Of a stretch of 64,000 nucleotides of DNA, positions 1 to 10,170 are shown piece by piece. Position numbers and translations under genes: made by a program. The notes under the pieces were generated by a model, which saw nothing but the letters and a program-made list of their open reading frames with translations, ran no database searches and was not told the origin of the DNA. The stretch spans positions 453,021 to 517,020 of the forward strand of contig PCDI01000013.1 of the NCBI GenBank assembly GCA_002778195.1, given 5' to 3'. Source of the DNA: Raffaelea ambrosiae. Lineage: Eukaryota; Ascomycota; Sordariomycetes; Ophiostomatales; Ophiostomataceae. Position 1 is the first letter of the stretch, and the number at the start of each line of letters is the position of its first letter.

Positions 1-79
1 GTTTGGTATTTCCCCAGGCTTCCTGTTCATGCATCGCCTCGACAAGATCGTGAACCTTGTCAGACCAGGGCCAAGGTGA
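1..79 (+). CDS. Possible terminal exon of an upstream gene (partial)
   Basis: A frame open from the window edge ends at TGA 77-79 and follows an acceptor-like TTTCCCCAG at 9-17. Read from 18 it would give a short hydrophobic/basic tail. The stretch is too short to identify, and it may be chance. Confidence 0.2.
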   Translation, partial: FGISPGFLFMHRLDKIVNLVRPGPR

Positions 80-1952
80 TACGTCTGTTGTCTTTCGGGA
101 TTGTCCGGTCGTCCTTGTCTGTCGTCTTGCGCCTCGTCTGGTCGTCTCTTCTTTTGACCGCTGTTCCATTCTGCTGTCGTCATTCTCTCTTGTGTTCTCC
201 CCCCCCCCCCTGGCCATTCCCATGTATATATCTATGTCTTGGAAGAGCCATCTTTCCTTTTTTTCTTTTTTCTTTGGGGTTTTTTTGTTTTGCCCTTCTT
301 TTCCCTCGACCTTGGTCGACTGATGCGATACGCGTCTTCCTGCATGTTAGTCTGATGCTGTCAGTCTTGTTCTCGTCCAAGTGAAACCCTGTCTTCCGCC
401 TGCCAACATCGACTGCCTTGCTCGGCTTTGTTTTTTTTTTTTTGTTTCTTTTTTTTTTGTTTTTTTTTCCTTCTTTTTTTTCGTTCTTTCCTGTCCTCCC
501 AACACTGCAGCCCACCCTGGTCTAGTGCCGGCCTCTTCCTCTTTTCGGAAGGCGCGCCTGTCTCCTGTTCTGGATGGCTCCGGGTCTGTCCTCCCTTCCT
601 CCACGAGAGCGCCACGGGAAACGCCACCAGCTCCCCCATTGTCGCTGTCCTCGGCTGTCTTTGTCCTGGGCTCGGAACCACTGTGACGGCCTCTGCACGC
701 TCTGCACGCCCCCGGCCGCAACCCCCCCGTAGCTGCCCATAGAAGACCCCTCCTGCAGCCCTCTGCTCCCCTTTGGCCCTAGCGCACCCCTCCGCATCTT
801 TTTCCCCAATATACTCGTACTTACAGGCGCCCCTCGGCTTGAAATCAGACTCTAATTGGACTCCACTTCTGCGAATTCTGCGCATTCTGACAATTTTCAC
901 AATTTACTTCTTCTCTCGCCTCCTCCTCTCTGTTCATCATCTCGTCGCCGCCCGGGCCCAACCAACCTTCCGCCCTCCCACTTATACCCTCTATCCGCAT
1001 CCTCTTGTTCTTGGCTGTGTCTACTCTGCTCCCCCCCCGGACGCGCACACGTCCCGCGCACACCCAGTCTATTTCACATACCCCCCTCGTGATATCATCA
1101 TCTTTTTTGTGTGTTCTTTTTTTTGTTTGTTCTTTGTCTCTCTTTTCTTCGCGTCTTTATTGGCACCCCCTGCATTCCGTTCTCGCTACACCCCGACGGC
1201 AGTCTCTTGCAGCTCCACGTGAACTCTCCCAGAGAACACTTCTCCAGGGAACTTTCTCCATTCTCCAGGGATCTTCCTCCAGGGATCTTCCACACCAGCC
1301 TACTATTTGTGGTCTATTCTGGTCTATTCTGGTCTGTCCTGATCTTTCCTGATCTTTCCTGATCTACATAGTGCTCTGATCGGCCACCGCTCTACTGGGC
1401 TCATTCTGGCACCACCTTTGTAGCGACCGCGGCCTCCACAACCTCCACTACCGACACGACCGCCGCCTGCACTCCATTCCTTTTCTCTCGCAACCCCAAG
1501 CTCGCCTAACGATTTCTGGACCACTATGTACGCAACCCCCGACGATATGTAAAAAAAAAGACGAAAAAGGAGAGCCTAGCGAACGACCGGCTCCATGACC
1601 TTGGCCCACCGGCGGCCTGACTGACCACGCCTGACTACGCCAGACTGCGCCAGACCACGCGGGTCCTGCACAAAGCTTTCGCCAGCTTTGCCAGCTTCCG
1701 CCAGCTTTTTTTTTTTCCCTTTGCTGTAAGCAACTCCGGAAGAATCCTGGAAGAATCTCGTTTTTTGCAAGCCAGAGAGCCTCCTTCCCCACAGAAGGCA
1801 CAGCAGAAGCGTCACCACCCACTGCGCGGCCTTGCGGGAGCGAGCTCGCGACAATTGACCGCGCACAACACGCACACGCTCCCTAGTTTGCCATCTCAAT
1901 TGTCCTTTCTGCGTCCTGTTCTTTTTCTTCCTTTTCCCCCCCCCGGCTTTTC
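80..1952 (+). promoter_or_regulatory. Upstream region and leader of the Zn2Cys6 gene
   Basis: No supportable gene lies here. The plus strand is very C/T-rich, with long T and C runs at 192-202, 429-482 and 1697-1710. Short imperfect direct repeats occur near 1240-1300 (CTCCAGGGATCTTC type), 1311-1366 (TGGTCTATTC, then TGATCTTTCC) and 1618-1705 (GACCACGCC, then GCCAGCTT). Pyrimidine-rich DNA running up to the ATG at 1953 is typical of filamentous-fungal leaders. Small open frames in this stretch are compositional. Confidence 0.45.
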
Positions 1953-2523
1953 ATGCCCCCGCCAACCGGCGACCCGTCGCCTGGCTCGGCAACAGGGCCG
2001 GCAACGATTATGACGTCCATGGTCCCTCAATCCTTCCATCACCAGCAACAATATCAGCATCAGCATCAGCATCAGCACCACAGCGCGCAACAGCATCGGC
2101 CCACCCGCGACGCCGCCACCGCCTTGTCCTTCTCCATCGACATCCCTTCTCCCCAGCTGAGCGCCGCCACGGTCGCGGGCGCCCTCAAGCCGCCGCCGCC
2201 GCACACGCCTGGCTTCAGCCGCGACGGCATTCTGAGCTCGGCCCAGAAGACCCAGAGCATGTCGCAGCCCGACAGCAAAGTCCTCAAGCTCAACGGCCAC
2301 GGCCACGGCCACAGCAACGGCACCGGCACCGGCAGCACCATGGCTGGCCGCGACAGCACGGCCAGGCCGTCCGCAGGCGGACCGCCACAGCAGCTCTCCT
2401 CCCACGCCGCCTACCCACCACCACTTTCTTCTCTCCCGGGCCCGCCACCCTCCGTCGACGTCAAGCTCAACGGCATCGGCAGCAGCAGCAGCAGCAGCAT
2501 GCAGCAGCAGCAGCAACAACAGC

Positions 2524-2563
<40 letters not shown>

Positions 2564-5105
2564 GCAACAACAGCAACAACAGCAACAACAGCAACAACAG
2601 CAACAACAGCAACAACAGCAACAACAACAGCAGCAGCACCAGCACCAGCATCAGCAACATCAGAAAGAATCCAGCGACGACGGCATGAACCCGCTCAAGC
2701 GCCGCATCACGGCCGACACGGGCGCCGTGGACTACCCGCGCCGCCGGGCCACCATTGCCTGCGAGGTGTGCCGGTCGCGCAAATCCCGCTGCGACGGCAC
2801 GAAGCCCAAATGCAAGCTCTGCACCGAACTCGGCGCCGAGTGCGTCTACCGCGAGCCCGGCATCAAGCTCGACGCCGGCGACAAGCTCATCCTCGAGCGC
2901 CTCAATCGCATCGAGGGCCTGCTGCAGATGAGCCTGGCCGCCGGCGGGCCGACGTCGCCGGGATTCAACAACCTGGCGAACGCCATACAGTCACAGCTAC
3001 AACAACCACAGCAGCCACAACAACAGCCGCAGCAACAGCAGCAACAGCAGCAACAGCAGCAACAGCAGCAGTCCTCCCAGGCCCTCGGCCAGAGCCAAGG
3101 CTCGCCATCCTCGCTCAGCAATGGCGGCACGTCGACGGGCGGCGGCCTCGGCAGCGCCGGCTTGCCTCCGGGCGGACCGGGCAGCGCGGGCAGCGGCAGC
3201 AACCCGGGGCCGCTCGCGCTGTCTGTCGGCGGCGTCGGCGGCATCGGCAGCGGCAGCGGCTCGTCGGGGACGCTGCCCGTTGTGGGCGGCGGCCCGGCCG
3301 GCATCGGCATCGGGGTGTGGCCGGACCAGGCGACCATGGCCAGTGCGGCGGCGGCGGCAGCGACGACAGCACCGGCCCTGGTGTGGCCCAACGGCGTGGC
3401 GACGCACAACACCAACATCTCGACGATGCCCAAGGTGCACACGAACGCGGCGCTGCACCTGCTGCAGTGGCCGCGGATCCGGGACCTGGTCTCGCGGCCG
3501 TACGACCCGCAGATCCTGCTGCAGCTCGAGATGGCGCGCGAGCCGCTGCACTCGCTGACCAAGACGCCCTGCGTCGACCTGTCCAACACGGCCGCCTACA
3601 TCGAGGCCTACTTCGACCGCGTCAACATCTGGTACGCCTGCGTCAACCCCTACACCTGGCGCAGCCACTACCGCACCGCCCTGTCCAACGGCTTCCGCGA
3701 GGGCCCCGAGAGCTGCATCGTGCTGCTCGTGCTCGCCCTGGGCCAGGCCAGCCTGCGCGGCAGCATCTCGCGCATCGTCCCCCACGAGGACCCCCCCGGC
3801 CTGCCCTACTTCACCGCCGCCTGGGCCCTGCTGCCCGGCATGATGACCTCCAACAGCGTCCTGGCCGCCCAGTGCCACCTGCTGGCCGCCGCCTACCTGT
3901 TCTACCTGGTCCGCCCCCTCGAGGCCTGGAACCTGCTGTGCACGACCAGCACCAAGCTGCAGCTGCTGCTCATGGCCCCCGCCAGCCGAGTCCCGCCCGC
4001 CCAGCGCGAGCTGACCGAGCGCATCTACTGGAACGCCCTGCTGTTCGAGAGCGACCTGCTGGCCGAGCTCGACCTGCCCCACTCGGGCGTCGTCCAGTTC
4101 GAGGAGAACGTCGGCCTGCCCTGCGGCTTCGAGCCGGACGAGAGCGACAGTTCCAGCCATGCCACGCCCAGCGCCGTCGGCCACGACGACCTCTGGTACT
4201 TCCTCGCCGAGATTGCCCTGCGCCGCCTGCTCAACCGCGTCAGCCAGCTGCTCTACAGCCAGGACAGCATGGCCTCCACCACGAGCCTGGAGCCCGTCGT
4301 CGCCGAGCTCGACTACCAGCTGACCCAGTGGTACGAGTCGCTGCCGCTGCCGCTGCAGTTCTCCTTTGCCCGGTCGCCGCCGCTGCCCGACCCGGTGCAG
4401 ACCGTGCTGCGCCTGCGCTTTTTTGCCTGCCGGACCATCATCTACCGGCCGTACATTCTGGCCGTGCTGGACAACGAGCAGGCCGTGCTCGACCCGGCGG
4501 TGCAGGAGGCCTGCCACAAGTGTCTCGAAGCATCGATACGGCAGCTTGAACATATAAGCGCACAGTAAGTTGAGGACCTTGAAGATTCTGAGGACCCTGA
4601 GGACCCGGAGCCCCGAGTATCATTTGTTTTCTCTGTTTTCTCTGTTTTCTGCTTTCTCTGTTTTCTGTTTTCTGTTTTCTGTTTTCTGTTTTCTGTTTTC
4701 TGTTTTCTGTTTTCTGTTTTCTGTTTTCTGTTTTCCGTTTTCTGTTTTCTGTTTTCTGTTTTCCTCTCTGCCTTCTACCCATTCTCTGTTCTGTTCTCTC
4801 CTCTATCCCTTTCTTCTGCCTGCTACGCGTCTAACATACACAGTCACGCCGGTCACATGCCCTACCTCTGGCAGGGCGCCCTCTCCATCGTCTCCCAGAC
4901 CCTCCTCGTCATGGGCGCCTCCATGTCGCCCTCGCTCTCCCGCATCCTCCTCACCATCGTCCCCCACCGCGACGTCCTCGACCAGATCTTTGCCGACGTT
5001 GTCGTCGAGATTGAAAAGTACGCCGCCCTGGCGCCGAGCTTGCGGCTGTCGGCCGAGATCCTGACGGAAGCGGAAGGACGGCGACGAGCCTTTCTGAGCG
5101 GATGA
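1953..5105 (+). CDS. Zn(II)2Cys6 binuclear cluster transcription factor with long poly-Q
   Basis: Two exons, 1953-4564 and 4844-5105 (GTAAGT donor, CTAAC branch at 4831, CAG acceptor), give 957 residues. Residues 1-180 are Pro/Ser/His-rich. A run of 45 Gln spans residues 184-228. The Zn2Cys6 cluster at about 270-298 has the spacing C-x2-C-x6-C-x5-C-x2-C-x6-C and is followed by a short coiled linker. A second Gln-rich tract and a Gly/Ser/Ala-rich region precede a large alpha-helical domain (about 500-957) that looks like the fungal-specific middle homology region. The family binds CGG-type half-sites as a nuclear, often dimeric, regulator; the target pathway cannot be read from the sequence. 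The short second exon continues the helical domain, so reading only the long open frame loses 86 residues. Confidence 0.88.
2499..2636 (+). repeat. CAG/CAA trinucleotide repeat encoding Gln45
   Basis: One Met codon is followed by 45 consecutive Gln codons mixing CAG and CAA, largely in a CAACAACAG pattern. It lies in frame in the Zn2Cys6 gene just before a His/Gln segment. CAA interruptions usually stabilise such arrays, but length variation between strains is likely. Confidence 0.95.
2998..3072 (+). repeat. Second Gln/Pro-coding CAG/CAA repeat
   Basis: A Gln-rich tract interrupted by Pro lies about 50 residues C-terminal to the zinc cluster of the same gene. Like the first tract, it is a candidate for length polymorphism. 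Confidence 0.85.
4655..4765 (+). repeat. Heptamer minisatellite (TTTTCTG)n inside an intron
   Basis: About fifteen near-perfect copies of TTTTCTG, one with a T-to-C change, fill the centre of the Zn2Cys6 gene intron (4565-4843). They stop about 70 nt before the CTAAC branch site. The array explains why this intron is 279 nt long when most others here are 75-137 nt. Confidence 0.95.
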
Positions 5106-6528
5106 AGCAGGACGACAGGTGATCTCTGACGCCTTCCAGCCACAACTGACACTCACTCACCTGATCCGACCGGCTAGTCAACCTGTAGCCGTTGGCTACA
5201 GTCGACGCAATTTATCTCAACACTGTCGTTACAGCTACTTGATACCCGGAAGTTTCTGGCCGACCAATTCGGCACGATGGGGCCGCACTTCTCACAGATT
5301 CAAACTTGCCTTCCCCCGTACGATCCCCATACGAAAAATTCTGTCTCTTCGGCCCTTTTCATCTTCCCGTCTTCCAATCCTGCATACCCGGGACAAGGAA
5401 AAATTCAAGAGCCGACATGCACCATATTGCATACCTGACAAAATACAACTCCCAGTCGACGGGCCATACACCAGTCCCACGAGACAAGAATGTGGATATC
5501 CTGGGGTAAAACGGGGACCGACCCGTCTCTTCGGGGATACATATTAAACTGGGGGGGATGTACTCCCCCCCCCCCCTCCCATGCTGTCGGCCCTACTCTG
5601 TGGACAGCAGAGAGGTGTATATACTATCGTACATCTGTGCACATACAAGGCTGGCTGTTCGGCCAAGCGGGCCGGTCTACCGCGGCAGAGAGGCTCTGTC
5701 TTTTGGTCGTTACCAAATTGGGAGTCCACAGCACGGTCCCCTTCCCTACACACGCAATTTCTTTACATACTTATACCCCCATGCCCTCGTTCCACATCAT
5801 CTGCCTAGGCAAGCGAGTCTCTCACAAGCGCTGCTTTGGCGTCATTTCTTGTTCCACAAACCTGGATGGGCTTTACCTTTTTCCTTGTATACAAAGGGGG
5901 GGGAGGACGACGATACAGAAACAACGGCAAGAGCGAAGGTTACGTCGTTCTACAAGCAGGGTGTCGTGTTTTGGGTTTCTTTTTGGCCGGTTTGTAATCT
6001 CTTGTATTTTTGGATCACCGCATTTCTTGTATATTGTCTTTCTTTTTTCATATATTCAGCGTTTTTTTTTTTCTGGATTTTGAATTTTGTTCGTTTTTAT
6101 TTTGCATTGGCGTCTTGGGAGAGCTCAAAGGGAGCAACGGGAAAATGGAATCCGAGAAGACCACAAGGATCAAAAAAGAGAGCGAGAAATTGACGAAGGT
6201 GTTTTTATATGATGAAAGTAATTCGACAGCAGATACGCTGCAATGACCATACGCGAAGCCCTCAATCATTCTATCAAGAGACAGCAATTGCTTTACAGGA
6301 AGGGACATTGCGGGCATTTTTGGCTTCCACCTGCACACTTGCTTGCTTCTCCAAGCAGGCACAGCTCTACACAAGAGCTTTCGACTCGCCTAGAACATGG
6401 TTGTGATTCCATATCCCAACCTCGCAGTGCCTGGCCTGTCCAGCTCCAAAATGCCTTCCGAAGCTGGCCACAGACGTGAGTACGAGTTCTGGTACTCCGG
6501 CTAGAACTGCCCGAGGTCCAATCACCAA

Positions 6529-6546
6529 GGGGGGGGGGGGGGGGGG
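6529..6546. repeat. G homopolymer, 18 nt
   Basis: Uninterrupted G run in intergenic DNA. Its length is likely uncertain in the assembly. Confidence 0.9.
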
Positions 6547-8578
6547 CAATACATGTCCCAAAACTGCGTGCATGCATGTATGCATGTACGCTGATGCGTG
6601 GCCAGAGACAACCATGTCCAATCACGGACATACATCTGCGGACAAGGCTTGCTGCGATCTCTCGCCGAATCAGAGGCCCCTCGGTAGGCCTCCTCACCCA
6701 CACATCACGGTTTTGTTCTCGCTCTTTTCTGCATTTCTGCATGTTACCGTACCTCTGGGGTCTAGCCGCCTCCTGGGAGAGCCCTGCCGTAACACAATAC
6801 AGCCATGAAGACAAGAAGAAAAACATGGAGAGACAAATGTGCACGTTTGCCCCCCGGACATGCATGGCAGCATGGCCCTGTTTTTTTCTGCAGTTCTGTG
6901 CGCACATGACCAGGCTTTCATGCTCCTCTCAGGAGACTCTGCCCGAAAGCAAGAGGTGTTTGCCGTTTGGCCGGATCGCTTTGCCCGACTACTTTGTTTT
7001 GCCGATTTCCGTCTTCCTTCACACTCCCGAGACCATGACGTACGGGATGCATGGTGGTAGGAGGAGTATGCGCACGGCAAGAGACATTTCCCCTTGGTCC
7101 TACGACTCGTTTGTGTGTATGTATATGCAAGGACAAGTTGCGCTTGTCTTGCTTCAACCCTGGATTGGGGACCGGTGCGACCACCCTGTTTCGCTCTCCA
7201 GGGTCTCGTTTTTTTCTTTTCTTTTCTGGCGGACAAGCAAACACAATTTGACTACTCTTTCTCGACTCCCCTGGATGTCTTGACTGGTGTCTTATTACCC
7301 CCAGCCATCACACGACCGCCCAATGCATTCCCTCCCACGCTCTTCCTTGATGCATCGTTTGTCGTGGGAAGTGATTCCCCCAAGTCCCCCTGCACATCCG
7401 GTACGTCCTGCACAGTGGTCGTGGCGGTATCCCCAATTCCCAGCCACTGCCGGCCGGGGCACACACCCCTCCTTCCCCCCCTTTTTTTTTCTTTTCTTCG
7501 GTTGGTACAGTTGGTTGGATCTGCTTGCACGGCCAGAAGGAGGGCGGACGAGGCGGCTCGGGGAAGGCAAGCCGTCAGTTTGCTTATGATTGACTCTTGG
7601 CTGCTCGTCTACTGTTGCCTGTCGACTACTCATTGACTGTTGACTCACGACTACGCATTCACGGTTTGCTTGTCCTCCGATACTGCTTGTCCAATTCCTG
7701 TCTCTTTTATTTTTCCTTTTCTTTCCTTCTGCTTCGTTTCACGTTTTCAGCCATGAATTTGTTCTCGCTTGGCGCGAATGGCGCGGCTTGCGCCAGCCGG
7801 AAAAAAGAAACGCACCTGGGTGACCAGAGGTGAGAAAAGAGACAAGGCGTACTCGGACTGGGGACCTTGTCCCCTTCTACCACCCAGTGTACGCAGGATT
7901 ACCCCCCCATCAATCCGCCCTAACCAACCAACCAGTCTAGTTACCAATCCTTCCTCCCCTAGCTACGAGCGAGAACAAACAAGGCTGCCCATCGCAGCTG
8001 GCTTTTGGCAACCTACTATAGTAGTCGGCAACAAGCCACATACTAAACCGCAGACCACAGGGCGTAGTGCGTGAGAACTGGCTCACGGGAGCGGTCGGGG
8101 CGGCCGGTCGGCAAGCACTAGCTTCGCGCTGGCCATGGATGCAACTGGGAAAGGGAACAGGCGTCCGGTGCTACTAACGTGTCCATCCGCAACGAGCTTG
8201 GAGCTTGGAAGCGTGCAGTCGTCCATTGTGGGAGCTTTCAGCCTGGGACGCGTACACGCCATAAAGCTTGACCTGGAAGTGTGCGCCATTGCGAGCTTCG
8301 AGCTTCGAGTGCGAAACGTGCAATGCAAAGGAGCTTCTTGCGGTTGTGCATCCGCTGGGCCCAGCACAAAAAAAGACAAAAAGGGCAATTGCAGCCAATG
8401 GACGATGGAGCACCGCTGTCGCTCCTGCCCGGGCAGACAATCACCAACTTCTGTCGTAAACGCATGGCAATCACGTGTAGGGCGACGATCCATCCATGTC
8501 TCTGGCGGGATAAACGGCAAGGGCCAGGAAAAGCAGGCACGATGGGCCCGCGATGACGCAGCAGGTCCTTCCCTTTTG

Positions 8579-8609
8579 GAGAGAGAGAGGGAGAGAGAGA
8601 GAGAGAGAG
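8579..8609. repeat. GA microsatellite
   Basis: Near-perfect AG dinucleotide repeat with one GGG interruption. It creates an artificial Arg-Glu open frame on the plus strand. Confidence 0.9.
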
Positions 8610-10170
8610 GCGCCCACCCCTCCCCCCCAAAAGTGCATCAGAGAAAAGAACAGATAGCCAAAGGAGTTTGTTCTTTTGCAGAGTCCACATTGTCAATTTT
8701 CACTTTTTACGTTTCCGTCGTCCATCAATTGACTGATTGGCTTGGTCAACGCAAACAAGAAGAGAGAGCGATCTCCACTGGTGTTGGCACCCCCTCCATT
8801 CCCTTCCGCCCTTCAGTCTCCAAAAAAGCCCGCGGACCAGTGACCAGTGACCGGTGTGAGGGAGGCGAAGGTCGCAGTCAGAAAGCGGAAAGGTGTGGAA
8901 ATCCTGTTCTCTTTTTCTGCCTCGCCCCTCCTCATCCCCCCCCCTCTCCTCGCTCCCTCTTCTCTCTCTCTCTTGGTATGCCCCCTTGGCTCTGGGCCCT
9001 CTCCTCCCCGTTGTCCCGACTTGTTCCTTGCCCGTCGTTCGCTTCGCTCGGCTGGTACCCGTGGGCCCCCGGTCAATCAGGCTTTTTTTTTTTTTTTTGC
9101 AAGGGACGTTCTCTGCGTGCTTTTTGGCTTTTGTGTGGCCTCGTCCTTTTTTTTTGGCTTCTTTTTGGCTTCCTCTGGTAAGCGACCATCACGAACCCCA
9201 GAAGCCCACGAAAGACAGAATCTCCCAAAACACCCAAGACAAAAACACAACGCACGTCTGACCCCCTCCCCTCTCTACCCGTACCCTGGACCCTTGGGCT
9301 CGCAAGCGTCCTTCTCCACTGCTGCCCAACCCGCTCTCCCTGGCGGACTGGCTCGCTGTCTTCTTTGTCTGTCCCACTGCGGCCGGCCCCAAGCATAAGC
9401 ACGCCAGACCAGCCAGAGACGGCCAGTCCCATCCGCTCCCGCGCGCCCGCCCCCTTGTCATTGTCCCAGTTCCAGGGCGGGCCAGAAACAGCCCATCCAA
9501 CAGAGACGTGCTGGGACCCTCCCTGGGCTCGCCCATCTGGCATGCGCTGTCTCCATCCAGGTCTCCCCTGGATGGAACGACACCGCATGGGGTCGCCACG
9601 CAGCTGAAGAAAGGTCCAATCAGACGCCATCAGACGCTAACAGCCCCATGCAGGCTCAGCAGGCCACGCCGGACCACTCACACTGAACCAGCTGGCACTG
9701 GCCACCTGCGCCCGTCCTCCCTATCTGCACACTAACCAGTTAGTTGGTTATAATACTATTACGGCCAGCGCTGGGCTTGCCCGTCCACAGACCACCCTGC
9801 CACCACCAACACCACCACCGCCACCACTACCGCTACCACCACCACGATCGGCCCAGCCATCGTCAGCCAAACAACAAACCAACTCTTCTCCACCCCCTTC
9901 CCTTCTCTCTCTCGCCCCTTCTCGAAACAACAACTTCGTCTCCTCGCACGCACCCCCCCCCCTTCTGGCTCGCTTCTCGAAAGCATCCACATCGTCCGCC
10001 GAGGCCAAAGCGACACCGGACACCCTCCTCGCACGCTGGGGCTTCCTTCGAACTGATAACGCACGCAGCTCCGTCCACGGCTGGCTGCGTTTCGCCTCGA
10101 GTCTCCTGCTGATCTCTGTTTTTGTTTCGCGAATGCACGCATCGCTGGTCCGAGGCTGACGCCGCTTCCA

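Larger units (their letters stand above)
5106..10170. other. Gene-poor intergenic region
   Basis: I see no gene I can defend in this 5 kb. Open frames are short or rest on low-complexity sequence; one at 8135-9181 depends on a GA microsatellite. Contents include an 18-nt G run (6529-6546), a GA tract (8581-8609), long T runs, and an ACC/CCA-rich stretch at about 9790-9848. The last kilobase is C-rich and probably holds the promoter and leader of the RBR gene at 10171. No tRNA-like or transposon-like structure was recognised. Confidence 0.5.

Noticed and set aside
8135..9181. 348-codon plus-strand frame
   Set aside because: Contains an Arg-Glu run from a GA microsatellite, long Phe runs from poly-T and no domain; likely non-coding.
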